DNA of 64,000 nt from the NCBI GenBank assembly GCA_031553595.1, contig JAVBLI010000012.1, positions 62,001-126,000 on the forward strand, written 5' to 3'. Below are positions 51,026 to 62,014 of the stretch, in pieces (the stretch's first letter is position 1; every line of letters begins with the position of its first letter). Origin of the DNA: RGIG3701 sp031553595 (lineage in GTDB: Bacteria; Planctomycetota; Planctomycetia; Pirellulales; Thermoguttaceae). The translations under genes were made by a program, and so were the position numbers. The notes below the pieces were generated by a model. The model was not told where the DNA came from. It did no database searches and saw only the letters and a program-made list of their open reading frames with translations.

Positions 51026-51751
51026 ATGCGGATGATTTTTCTTCCCGGGCTGGGGGCGGATCGGCGGATTTTTGAAGCCCAGCTGGCGGAATTTCCGGAA
51101 GCGGAAGTGCCCCTGTGGATTCCCCCCACGCCGGAGGATAACGTTCGAACGTACGCAAAACGCCTCGCGCGCAGCGTGGCGGATCAGTCGCCGGGCGACA
51201 CGCCGTGCATGGTCGTTGGGCTTTCTTTCGGCGGCGTCTTGGCCCCGTATTTCGCCGAAGAAATCGGGGCGCAAACGTGTGTTGTGCTGTCTTCCTCCAA
51301 AGAAAAATCGCAGTTCGCCCGCCGATATTATCCGCTTTACCTGCTCTTCAAATACGCGCCGCCACTGGGGCGTCTGTTCATTCTCACGATCAAATTTTTC
51401 GTCGCGTGCCTGCTGCCGTTCGCGCGGCTGTTTCTTGGGAAGACCCGCCAATCCCTCCTGCGGCAGCTCTGGGAGTGCGACGGCCAAGTGCAGTTTTATT
51501 TCGTGAAAATGCTCATGAACTGGGCCTACGACCCCGCCGACGCTTCCGGCATCCCCGCCCCGCCCGGCGTCGTCATTCAGATTCACGGCCAGCGCGACCG
51601 CATCCTGCCCTGCCGCAATTTCACGCCCGATTTCCTCATCCCCCGTGCCGGCCACATTCTCTGCATGACCCACAGCCGGGCACTGAATGAAATTCTGAAA
51701 AATCCGTCTGGCCACAAAAACAACAGCCGGGAGCGAAGCGGAACGCAGTGA
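51026..51751 (+). CDS. Alpha/beta hydrolase
   Basis: The 241-residue protein has the hydrolase core. FLPGLGADRRIF holds the oxyanion region, GLSFGG near 64-69 carries the nucleophilic Ser, the Asp is in IHGQRDRIL, and the His is in AGHILCM. A hydrophobic patch around 110-135 could be a lid or a membrane-associated helix. The substrate is unknown. The last ten residues (NNSRERSGTQ) and the TGA are encoded by the left arm of palindrome copy G, so the original C terminus was probably shorter. Confidence 0.82.
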   Translation: MRMIFLPGLGADRRIFEAQLAEFPEAEVPLWIPPTPEDNVRTYAKRLARSVADQSPGDTPCMVVGLSFGGVLAPYFAEEIGAQTCVVLSSSKEKSQFARRYYPLYLLFKYAPPLGRLFILTIKFFVACLLPFARLFLGKTRQSLLRQLWECDGQVQFYFVKMLMNWAYDPADASGIPAPPGVVIQIHGQRDRILPCRNFTPDFLIPRAGHILCMTHSRALNEILKNPSGHKNNSRERSGTQ

Positions 51752-51838
51752 CGCGCAGAGACCGGATAGAGTAGCCGGGATTTCCCCCACTTCTATCCGG
51801 TCTCTGCGCTAACGCTCCGCTCCCGGCTGCTGTTTTTT
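51719..51838. repeat. Palindromic intergenic element, family 1 copy G
   Basis: The best-preserved copy. Inner arms GCGCAGAGACCGGATAGA (51753-51770) and TCTATCCGGTCTCTGCGC (51792-51809) are perfect over 18 bp. Ends are AACAACAGCCGGGA and CCCGGCTGCTGTTTTTT. The left arm overlaps the end of the hydrolase gene. It lies between convergent genes. Confidence 0.92.
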
Positions 51839-51871
51839 GTGGATACGTCAATTTGACAACTGCCCGACACC

Positions 51872-52792
51872 CTATTTCAGCGCTTTCTCTAGCGCCGCGA
51901 GGTTCCGCCGCATCACCCGGAAATACTCCTCCCCGGCTTCCATCTCCTTCCGGGTCAGGCCTTCATACGGGTTCAGCACATCGGTGGCAGCGCCGGTGGT
52001 GCGGGCGATTTCACGAATCACTTTCGGATCCGTCAGCGTCCCAAAAAAGATGACGCGGATGTTTTTTTCCTTCACTTCGCGAATGATTTCCGCCATGCGG
52101 GTGGGCGCGGGGTCCGAATTCGGCGAGAGCCCCTCCACGGCGATCTGGGTCAGGCCATATGCCGCGCAGAGGTACCCGAACGCCTGGTGCGAAACCACGA
52201 TTTCCCGTTCCTTCACCTCTTTTAGCCCGTCCTGAAACTCCGCCTCAAGCGCTTCGCACTCCGCCGCCATGCGGGCATAATTCGCCTCATACACCGCCGC
52301 GTTTGGCGGATCCGCCGCGACCAGCGTGTCCTTCACGTTCTCCATCATCTTCCGGGCGTTCAGCGGCGCCAGCCACACGTGCGGGTCACTGCCGTGCGAA
52401 TGCGTGCAGTGCTCATGGCCGCAGCCCTGCCCCGCCAACACCGGCACGCCATCCGAAAGCGCCACGCACCGCAAGTCCTCTTTCCGCAGCGCCCGCCGCA
52501 CTTTTTCCAGCCACGGCTCCATGCCCAGCCCGTTACAAAACAGGACGTCCGCCCGCTGGAGCGTCAGCATATCCGCCGCCGACGGCTCCCACCCATGCGC
52601 CTCCGTTCCCGGCGGAATCAGCACGTGCACCTCCGCCGCGTCCCCGGCAATTTTTTTCGTAAAATCGTAAATCGGATAAAACGTCGCCACCACCCGCAGC
52701 TTCCCGTCCGACGGCCACTCCGCCGGCCGACACCCCGCACAAAACGGCACCAGCGCCGCCGCAACCCAAAGACATAACGCCCATTTCTTCAT
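51872..52792 (-). CDS. Zinc/manganese ABC transporter substrate-binding lipoprotein (ZnuA/TroA family)
   Basis: The 306-residue lipoprotein binds divalent metal for an ABC importer. It starts at MKKWALCLWVAAAL with lipobox FCAGC; an upstream ATG at 52843 lies too close to the promoter to be used. Family features are VVATFYPIYDFTKKIAG, GTEAHGWEPSAADM with a metal-ligand His, the His-rich loop GHEHCTHSHGSDPHVWL, and VSHQAFGYLCAAYGL. No permease or ATPase gene is adjacent, so it must work with components encoded elsewhere. It is a single gene with its own promoter. Confidence 0.9.
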   Translation of the reverse strand: MKKWALCLWVAAALVPFCAGCRPAEWPSDGKLRVVATFYPIYDFTKKIAGDAAEVHVLIPPGTEAHGWEPSAADMLTLQRADVLFCNGLGMEPWLEKVRRALRKEDLRCVALSDGVPVLAGQGCGHEHCTHSHGSDPHVWLAPLNARKMMENVKDTLVAADPPNAAVYEANYARMAAECEALEAEFQDGLKEVKEREIVVSHQAFGYLCAAYGLTQIAVEGLSPNSDPAPTRMAEIIREVKEKNIRVIFFGTLTDPKVIREIARTTGAATDVLNPYEGLTRKEMEAGEEYFRVMRRNLAALEKALK

Positions 52793-52845
52793 CGAACGAC
52801 TCGTTTCCAGACAAGGTTTCTGATTTTCCGCCATGGAAAACATTC

Positions 52846-52873
52846 ATTATACCCGATCCTCGTGAAATGACAA
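52846..52873 (-). promoter_or_regulatory. Promoter of the metal-binding lipoprotein gene
   Basis: Minus strand TTGTCA (52868-52873), 16 bp, TATAAT (52846-52851). Transcription would begin near 52840, which fixes the start codon at 52792 and not 52843. No clear Zur-type palindrome is visible around it. Confidence 0.7.
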
Positions 52874-52907
52874 GAACGCACGAAAAGCCAGCGGGTCGTT
52901 TTCCCAA

Positions 52908-53028
52908 AACAGCAGCCGGGAATGCAGCGCAGCGGAATGACCGGACAAGCACCGCCGAACATTTTCTCACTTCGATCCAGTCATTCCGAGTCACTGCGTT
53001 TCGCTCCATTCCCGGCTGCTGTTTTTTT
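52908..53028. repeat. Palindromic intergenic element, family 1 copy H
   Basis: Ends AACAGCAGCCGGGA and CCCGGCTGCTGTTTTTTT. The inner part is a variant (GGAATGACCGG with CCAGTCATTCC) like copy B and the left arm of D. It lies between two minus-strand genes, upstream of the ZnuA promoter and downstream of the glycosyltransferase. Confidence 0.85.
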
Positions 53029-53126
53029 GCTGTCAGTGTGCGGCATGTCGCGGCGAAAACATCTTTGTGTCTCCGTGCCTCCGTGCGAGGCAAAATGCAG
53101 CGCGAAGCGACATGCCGGACAAAGAT

Positions 53127-54149
53127 TCAGTCTTTCCCGATCAAACGCATGAGATTTTTCGCGCCATGCTCGATCGGTTTCGTCACATGGCTGTCAAGCC
53201 ATTTCAAAAACAGTCGGCCCATGCAATTTTTCCCATTTTTCAAATCGCGGATCAAACGGGTTTTCCGTCGGGCGACGAGATTCGCATCATCCAGCATGCC
53301 CCACTCATCATCCCGAAACGACGCCACCGCAACCTGCTTGGCCAACGGCCGAAATGCTTTCGTGACGGAAAAAAACGACACCTGAACGGCTTCCAATTTT
53401 TTCTCCAGCCACACCTTCTTGTTTTTTTCAAACAAACCGCGCATTTCGAAGTAATCACGAATCCGGACGAACACTTCCGGCAGACGTGCCATGTACTCGC
53501 CGTGGCGGCCGGAGATCGACGTCTTTAATTTCCGATAATAATATAGCTTCTCGCCGATCGACTCCACCCGCGGATTATGAGCCAGCATGATCCAGTGAAA
53601 ATAAACGTCTTCGGAGAGATTTCCTTCGCAGAAACGTAACTGATGTTCGTCGACAAACGCCGTCCGGATGACGCGCGACCACGGGGTGACGCGGTTATTG
53701 ACATACGCCATGGCGTCCGCGCCGCTGGCGCGCGGCTTCTTTCCGCCCCGCCTGGCCAGGAGTATTTTCCCTGATGGCGTCACGTCATAATGATCAATCC
53801 ACACGACATCCGCCCCCGTGGCGTCCAAATGGCGGCACGTTTTTTCACACAACGCCGCGTCCAGCCAGTCGTCGGAATCGGCGAAATACGTATATCTCCC
53901 ACGGATATGCGCAAACGCCGCGTTACGGGCCTGCCCGGGGCCGCCGCCGGTATTCGGGCAATCGACGATCTCTACCCGGCTGTCCCCGGCCGCGAATTCC
54001 TCAAGAATCGCCCGCGACCCATCCGTGCTGCCGTGGTCCACGCACAAAATCTGAACATTCCGCAGAGTTTGCTTCATACACGATTCAAGGCATGGCCGAA
54101 GATATTTTTCGATATTATAAACCGGAATGGCAATCGTCATTTCGGGCAC
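53127..54149 (-). CDS. Family 2 glycosyltransferase
   Basis: The 340-residue enzyme has the GT-A fold: TIAIPVYNIEKYLRPCL at the start, VDHGSTDGS near 40, the metal-binding DxD as FADSDDWLD near 90, and NLSEDVYFHWIML with the likely catalytic acidic residue near 180. No membrane helix is seen, so it acts at the cytoplasmic face, probably in surface polysaccharide synthesis. The start is GTG, chosen because GGAGG lies seven bases upstream. It is alone on its transcript. Confidence 0.9.
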   Translation of the reverse strand: MPEMTIAIPVYNIEKYLRPCLESCMKQTLRNVQILCVDHGSTDGSRAILEEFAAGDSRVEIVDCPNTGGGPGQARNAAFAHIRGRYTYFADSDDWLDAALCEKTCRHLDATGADVVWIDHYDVTPSGKILLARRGGKKPRASGADAMAYVNNRVTPWSRVIRTAFVDEHQLRFCEGNLSEDVYFHWIMLAHNPRVESIGEKLYYYRKLKTSISGRHGEYMARLPEVFVRIRDYFEMRGLFEKNKKVWLEKKLEAVQVSFFSVTKAFRPLAKQVAVASFRDDEWGMLDDANLVARRKTRLIRDLKNGKNCMGRLFLKWLDSHVTKPIEHGAKNLMRLIGKD

Positions 54150-54203
54150 GCGTTCACCTCCGTTATTTCGATCGTTTCCCCGCCAGTGACCTGCAATCCC
54201 GGC

Positions 54204-54232
54204 ATTTTATCACAAAAAACCGCTCCTCTCAA
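54204..54232 (-). promoter_or_regulatory. Promoter of the glycosyltransferase gene
   Basis: Minus strand TTGAGA (54227-54232), 17 bp, TAAAAT (54204-54209), about 55 bp upstream of the GTG. Confidence 0.65.
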
Positions 54233-54306
54233 GGGCAATTCCGGCCCGCCGCAATCGCAAAACCATCCAAAATTCAAAAAATTCGCCCCACTTCCACCCC
54301 CGCCAC

Positions 54307-54334
54307 TTGCACGCCCGACAGGAATCGCTATAAT
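54307..54334 (+). promoter_or_regulatory. Promoter of carB
   Basis: TTGCAC (54307-54312), 16 bp, TATAAT (54329-54334). The leader is about 80 bases. No arginine- or pyrimidine-type operator was recognised. Confidence 0.6.
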
Positions 54335-54419
54335 ATAGTCCCGGCATGGTGTAATAGATACATAAGTGAGATAACTATAGGACAACCCCTTTTTCTTTAA
54401 CCGGGAGGAGAGAACCGGC

Positions 54420-57620
<3,201 letters not shown>

Positions 57621-57623
<3 letters not shown>

Positions 57624-57651
57624 TGGTTTGTGGATTGTGGTTTGTGAATAG
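57621..57651 (+). repeat. 7-bp-period array starting at the carB stop
   Basis: From the TAG stop onward the units GTGGTTT, GTGGATT, GTGGTTT, GTGAATA follow in strict 7-bp steps. Confidence 0.8.
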
Positions 57652-57726
57652 GGATGCAAGCCGCAAGAAACAACCGCCGACCGCGTGAGCGACCGGAGTG
57701 AACCACCAAAAAATTTACCATCCCGC

Positions 57727-57763
57727 AAATCCCGTTTCGCCGCGCGGCCAAGCGGGATTTTTT
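57727..57763 (+). terminator. Rho-independent terminator downstream of carB
   Basis: AAATCCCG (57727-57734) pairs with CGGGATTT (57753-57760), followed by three more Ts; the loop holds an additional GC-rich stretch. It lies about 100 bp after the carB stop. Confidence 0.8.
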
Positions 57764-57795
57764 CATACCCGAATTGAAACGGTGCAGAAATGCTC

Positions 57796-57824
57796 TTGCC
57801 CGAAACGCGATTTTTTGTTATACG
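57796..57824 (+). promoter_or_regulatory. Promoter of the GspG-like lipoprotein pair
   Basis: TTGCCC (57796-57801), 17 bp, TATACG (57819-57824), about 50 bp before the first ATG. Confidence 0.45.
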
Positions 57825-57874
57825 TCCGTCACACGTTTTGTCGCAGACGGAAAAAATCTCTCTGGGCCGAAAAC

Positions 57875-58306
57875 ATGAAGAAATCCCACCTCGTTTTGTT
57901 TTTATTGCCGCTTGCGCTGTTGCCGGCAGTCACGGGCTGTTTCATGCCGCGCATCCAGATGAACATAACGGTAAATCCGAACGCAACCGCCATGCTGGCG
58001 ACGGCAGTCAACCTGGAAAACGTGCAGGAGGGCGTTCGCGAGTTTTATCAAAAGCACCATCGCCTGCCTGCCACGCTGGCGGACGTGAAAAAACTCTACG
58101 ACGCCTGGAAGCCAGGCCGGAAACGTGCCAAATGGGATGAGGTAATCAAAGACGGGTGGGGTTCGCCGATCCTTTATGAACAAACCGGCGCCACCACCTA
58201 CCGGCTTACCTCTTTCGGCTGCGACCGCGCCCCCGGCGGAGAGGACGAGGCGAAAGACATCCACGCGAATATCGACGTCACCGAATCGAAGCCGGGGAGT
58301 AAATGA
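57875..58306 (+). CDS. GspG-like lipoprotein, first of two
   Basis: The 143-residue protein starts at MKKSHLVLFLLPL, with lipobox AVTGC. The mature part resembles the soluble domain of the type II secretion major pseudopilin: VQEGVREFYQKHHRLPATLA, then DGWGSPILYE, YRLTSFGCDR and a C-terminal GGEDEAKDI. The prepilin N terminus (GFTLIE) is replaced by a lipoprotein signal, so it cannot assemble as a pilin and is instead tethered to a membrane. The role is unknown. The stop overlaps the next start as ATGA. Confidence 0.78.
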   Translation: MKKSHLVLFLLPLALLPAVTGCFMPRIQMNITVNPNATAMLATAVNLENVQEGVREFYQKHHRLPATLADVKKLYDAWKPGRKRAKWDEVIKDGWGSPILYEQTGATTYRLTSFGCDRAPGGEDEAKDIHANIDVTESKPGSK

Positions 58307-58761
58307 AGAAGCCACACCTCGTCCTGCTTTTACCGCTACTGGCGCTGCTTCTGGCCATGGCGGGATGCCTGTCGCCACGAATGAGTATGGCTTATTCAGC
58401 ACCAAATCTGTCCGCAAAAGCCATGGTGACGACGTCCATCCACATGGAAAACGTGCAGGATGGCATCCGGAAATTTTACCAACGGCACGGCAAATTGCCC
58501 GAAACCCTGGCGGAGGTGAAAGGGACGCTCTGTACGCGAATGTACGACAACACCGGGTGGGACAAAAAGACCAAAGATGGCTGGGGACGCCCGTTTCTCT
58601 ACGAACGAACCGGCGACACCACCTACCGGCTCCGGTCTCTCGCCCTGGAGAGCGTCCTTGGGACGGAAAAGGTGAAAGACATTCACGTGGATGCGGATGC
58701 AGCCACAAGAACAGCAGCCGGGAGCGCAGCGGAACGTAGTGACGCGCAGATACCGGATTGA
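58303..58761 (+). CDS. GspG-like lipoprotein, second of two
   Basis: The 152-residue paralog of the preceding gene overlaps it by four bases. The lipobox is AMAGC; VQDGIRKFYQRHGKLPETLA, DGWGRPFLYE and TTYRLRSL repeat the same fold. The last 17 or so residues (from about ATRTAAGS to QIPD) are encoded by palindrome copy I, so the natural end after VKDIHVDADA has been extended. The tail lacks the Asp-rich end seen in the first protein. Tandem duplication followed by repeat insertion is inferred. Confidence 0.75.
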   Translation: MKKPHLVLLLPLLALLLAMAGCLSPRMSMAYSAPNLSAKAMVTTSIHMENVQDGIRKFYQRHGKLPETLAEVKGTLCTRMYDNTGWDKKTKDGWGRPFLYERTGDTTYRLRSLALESVLGTEKVKDIHVDADAATRTAAGSAAERSDAQIPD

Positions 58762-58817
58762 ATCGTCGGAATTTTTTCCACTTCAATCAGGTCTCTGCGC
58801 TTACGGCTGCTGTTCTT
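58710..58817. repeat. Palindromic intergenic element, family 1 copy I
   Basis: Ends AACAGCAGCCGGGA and CGGCTGCTGTTCTT. Inner arms GATACCGGATTGAA and TTCAATCAGGTC are diverged. The left half encodes the C terminus and TGA of the second GspG-like protein. It lies between convergent genes. Confidence 0.88.
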
Positions 58818-58829
58818 GCAGCCAGCGTT

Positions 58830-61640
58830 TTATTTCCCATTCCCACACAGCCGACGGCTTAATTCCGTGGCCGGCAACTGCGCGACGGAGGCGTTCATGA
58901 ACGTGCCGGAAACCAGGGCGGAGTTCAGGGTATAAACCAGCCGCAAGTAATTCCCCGTGGCGGTACGTGCGTTTTCCAGGGCCGTGAAGAAGGCGGGGAA
59001 ATCTTTCTGCGCGACGGTCGGCGGCAGGCCGTCATCCGCACCGGGCGGAACCAACTGGCCAAGATCTTCGAGCTTTTTATCGGCCTCCGCACACAGCGCG
59101 ACGCAAAATTCCAGATGCCGGGCCAACTGCAGCGCGCGGTCATGATAGGCCGAGCCGGGCGCCAGCGTGTCCAGCCGTAAATCGTATTTCCCGGTATTCG
59201 GACGCGAAACGGCCATCGGCAGCGCCGTCCGCTGCCCTGGCGCCAGCGCCCCCGCACGATCCAGCCGCATCAGCACCCGGAACGCGTCTGCCTCCAGCCC
59301 CAGCCGCTGGGCATTCAGCGTTTCCACAGCCGCCGTCAACCGCAGCCCGGAAAGCGTGTCCGCCGCGGTGGTGGGATTCTGCAACTGATCGCGCCCCAGC
59401 GACGCCAAAATATCCGCCTGATAATTAAGCACCACCAGCTGCGCCTGCAGCACCGAATACCGCCAATAATCTTTCGCGGCCTGCTCCCGCTGCGACACAC
59501 TCACCCGCCGGAACACATCCTCCAGCGAAAGCGCCTTCCCGGGCGGCGTTTTCCCGGAATTCAGCGATTCCAGGGACGCCGAGAGCGGAATTTTCGCGGA
59601 TGTATACGGAATCTCACCGGTTTTCGCTGACGCACCCTCCGCCGGCAGTACCGGCTTCAGCGAAGAACGCGGCCGACCGCCAGGCACCACCGGATCCGGC
59701 GCCACGGACGGCAACGACGCATCACTACCCGTCTCCCCACCGATCCGCTCAAAACTCCTGCCATGCGGAGGCGTTTCCTCCAGCGGCGGCATCCCCGCTC
59801 CCGGCATCAGATACATATCCCCCGAAAATCCCGGATCATCCATTTCGTCCGCCGGGAGGTAATCATCCGCAGGCAGCGTACCGTTCTCGGTCGGTAAACG
59901 CGGCGGCGTCACCACTCCGGCACCCGGACGCACGGCGCTACCCGGCGCCAGCACACTTTCCGGCGGCGCCGCAGGACGCCCACTGTCCGCACGCGGCGTT
60001 TCCCTTCCACCTTCCGGCGCAAACGCCGGCGCGGTATCCGGGGAAGCCGCTTCCGGTTTTTTCGCCACCACAAGCAGCGGCGCAAGCGCGGAACCGCGTT
60101 TTCCGCTGACCGCCAGCACGTAATCCAGGATGTCCATATTATACTGAATGAGCGACTTAAAAAGCATCTCCCGCCGCTGCTCGACGGCCCAGGACGCCTG
60201 CAAAATTTCGCCCGGCACACCGGTTTTCGCCACCTCCTGCCGCACATACTCCGCCGCGCGATAAGCGGCCCCGGCGGCATTCCACTGCTGCCAGCGCAAA
60301 TCCACGATCCGGTTCAGCATTTCCAGCCGCGGCGAACCGTCCCCCTGCTCCGCCATTTTCTCATACTGCGTATTATACGCCCCGGCGTGCGGCATGTCGG
60401 CCGGCCAGATTTCTCGCGAATACCCCGCCATTTCACCCAGCCGCACGGCGTTCGCCCGCAACGTGGCCAGCGCGTCATTCATGGCCGTCTGCGCCGCACT
60501 CTGCGCCGCGCGCATGTCAGCCGATACCCCGCGTGCGCCGGAAGCCTGTTTATTCAGAAAATCCACCTGATTTTTCCAGTACGCATACGCCCCGGCACTG
60601 TCCGCCGCCTCCCAGTACGCCCGCACCGCCGCACGCAGCGCATCATCGCCGCCGGAAATCCGCCCGAGAAATTCCTCCAGCGAAATCTGCTCCACGTTTT
60701 CCAGCGTGGAAGCGGGCACGGCCGTCAGCCGCGAAAGCAGCTCCCGGGCCACCGCCGACTGCGCCGCCAGCTCTTCCGGCGTTTTCGTCGCCGGCGTTTT
60801 CGCATCCGCCGCCGGGAGTCTGTCCGGCACGGAAGCCCTTTCATCCGAAAACGCGGGCGCACGCACTCCACCCGGAGCTTCCGCGCCAAACGGCGTGTCT
60901 ACACGCGTCGCGCCCGGAGAAAGCACCCCGCCCGGGCCCCCCAGCCCGTCATCCGTCACCGCCGGCAGGCCATGCGGAAGAATTTCGTCATCCAGATCAT
61001 CCACCGCAGGCATCGCGCCGCCCGGCACCGTCATCGGCGGCAAACCACCGGAAAAGCCGCTCAGCGGGTCATCATCCCCCAGATCGTCGTAATCCGAAAG
61101 CCCCGTGGGCGTCCGCGCATCCACGGTTCCCGCACCCGGTGCTGCCGAGCGTGTTCCCCCCGCTCCCGGCGCAGTTACCGCCGGTGCCGTTCCCGTGCGA
61201 GTCGCGCCAGTACCCGGTGCAGTCACCGCCGCGGGTGGCGTCACGGCACGTGTTGCGCCCGCACCCGGTGCTGCGACTGCCGCCGGTGGCGTCCCCGTAC
61301 GTGTTACTCCGGCACCCGGCACTGCCGCCGCAGGTGTGTCCGTCACGCCCGGCTTCTCCACCCGGTGCGGACTGCTTTTCGGAGCCTCTTTTTTCACTGT
61401 CCGCGGCGTTCCGGGCGCGGGCAGACTCGGCTGTGCGTAATTCATCGTCGGCAGGGTAACATCCTCCCCCGGCACCGCGTCCGGCACTTTCACCTCCGGG
61501 CGTTTTTCCAGTTCCCTCAGCAGGGTCACATCCGCATTCGCCGCTGGCACCCGCCGCGCCGCCGCTTCATCCGCCACCGCAAACGTCACTCCCACCAGGG
61601 AAACCGCACAAAAACCACATATAATTCGGACTTTTTTCAT
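58830..61640 (-). CDS. Exported TolC-like helical protein with low-complexity linkers
   Basis: The 936-residue protein starts after GAGGTG and has a signal peptide ending FAVA. Residues about 100-170 are 17-residue Pro/Ala/Gly/Thr repeats. Two long helical regions follow: about 317-510 (ISLEEFLGRISGGDDAL to DYVLAVSG) and about 700-930 (LSLEDVFRRVSVSQREQ to YTLNSALVSG). They resemble each other and the paired helices of outer-membrane efflux proteins of the TolC class. They are joined by another Pro-rich linker. Membrane-fusion or pump genes are not adjacent. An outer-membrane channel is possible, but the linkers are unusual. Confidence 0.6.
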   Translation of the reverse strand: MKKVRIICGFCAVSLVGVTFAVADEAAARRVPAANADVTLLRELEKRPEVKVPDAVPGEDVTLPTMNYAQPSLPAPGTPRTVKKEAPKSSPHRVEKPGVTDTPAAAVPGAGVTRTGTPPAAVAAPGAGATRAVTPPAAVTAPGTGATRTGTAPAVTAPGAGGTRSAAPGAGTVDARTPTGLSDYDDLGDDDPLSGFSGGLPPMTVPGGAMPAVDDLDDEILPHGLPAVTDDGLGGPGGVLSPGATRVDTPFGAEAPGGVRAPAFSDERASVPDRLPAADAKTPATKTPEELAAQSAVARELLSRLTAVPASTLENVEQISLEEFLGRISGGDDALRAAVRAYWEAADSAGAYAYWKNQVDFLNKQASGARGVSADMRAAQSAAQTAMNDALATLRANAVRLGEMAGYSREIWPADMPHAGAYNTQYEKMAEQGDGSPRLEMLNRIVDLRWQQWNAAGAAYRAAEYVRQEVAKTGVPGEILQASWAVEQRREMLFKSLIQYNMDILDYVLAVSGKRGSALAPLLVVAKKPEAASPDTAPAFAPEGGRETPRADSGRPAAPPESVLAPGSAVRPGAGVVTPPRLPTENGTLPADDYLPADEMDDPGFSGDMYLMPGAGMPPLEETPPHGRSFERIGGETGSDASLPSVAPDPVVPGGRPRSSLKPVLPAEGASAKTGEIPYTSAKIPLSASLESLNSGKTPPGKALSLEDVFRRVSVSQREQAAKDYWRYSVLQAQLVVLNYQADILASLGRDQLQNPTTAADTLSGLRLTAAVETLNAQRLGLEADAFRVLMRLDRAGALAPGQRTALPMAVSRPNTGKYDLRLDTLAPGSAYHDRALQLARHLEFCVALCAEADKKLEDLGQLVPPGADDGLPPTVAQKDFPAFFTALENARTATGNYLRLVYTLNSALVSGTFMNASVAQLPATELSRRLCGNGK
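61130..61330 (-). repeat. 51-bp coding repeats in the TolC-like gene
   Basis: About four direct repeats encode variants of TPPAAVAAPGAGATRAV. They form a flexible segment after the signal peptide. Confidence 0.7.
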
Positions 61641-61784
61641 GAGAGCACCTCTTTTTTAGAAAAATCGTCTTTTTTTGTTAAATCGTTAAAGACTTTACCT
61701 TTATTTTACCAGATTTCGTCCTAAAAATATAGTCACGCGGCGTATTTTTTCAAAAAATTCCCCAAATTATAAGGAGCCCTTTTT

Positions 61785-61906
61785 CCACATCCCGGATGGA
61801 TGGAATGTTTATAGATAACGTTCCCACACCGAATTCCACCGCTCCGTCAGGGGCTTTATAATCGCCCACTTTCAATAAACATTTCGTTCCTACGGAGCGG
61901 ATGTGG
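61785..61906. repeat. Structured intergenic sequence with nested inverted repeats
   Basis: CCACATCC (61785-61792) pairs with GGATGTGG (61899-61906), and CCGCTCCGT (61839-61847) with ACGGAGCGG (61892-61900). Inside are GTTTATAGATAACGTTCC and AATAAACATTTCGTTCC, which resemble each other. This looks like one copy of a dispersed repeat family seen in other bacteria, but no second copy is in the window. A 60-residue frame on the minus strand over it is probably not a gene. Confidence 0.55.
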
Positions 61907-61944
61907 GCCAATAATCTTCTTAATATTTTCACCCCCTCACTCTC

Positions 61945-61973
61945 TTGCCATTCCCGTCCGCATCCCGTAAAAT
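61945..61973 (+). promoter_or_regulatory. Promoter of the HD phosphohydrolase gene
   Basis: TTGCCA (61945-61950), 17 bp, TAAAAT (61968-61973). The predicted start of transcription near 61980 coincides with the first unit of a 7-bp array that fills the whole leader. Confidence 0.6.
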
Positions 61974-61978
61974 GTATT

Positions 61979-62014
61979 CATTTAGCCTTTAGCCTTTAGC
62001 ATTTAGCATTCCCC
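61979..62014 (+). repeat. 7-bp-period array forming the leader of the HD gene
   Basis: Units TTTAGCC, TTTAGCC, TTTAGCA, TTTAGCA, then TTCCCC, end directly at the ATG at 62015. There is no purine-rich ribosome site. Confidence 0.85.

Noticed and set aside
52793..52843. Start of the metal-binding lipoprotein at 52843
   Set aside because: It lies at the predicted transcription start just after TATAAT, and the lipoprotein signal starts at 52792.
54340..54400. tRNA-like text GGCATGGTGTAATAGATACA upstream of carB
   Set aside because: No acceptor or T-arm pairing and no GTTCRANNC sequence; it is simply the carB leader.
60387..61724. 445-codon and overlapping 308-codon plus-strand frames
   Set aside because: They are antisense to the TolC-like gene, Arg/His/Pro-rich, with no ribosome site.
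61750..61932. 60-residue open frame on the minus strand
   Set aside because: It lies over nested inverted repeats with no ribosome site; the peptide is probably a by-product of a dispersed repeat.
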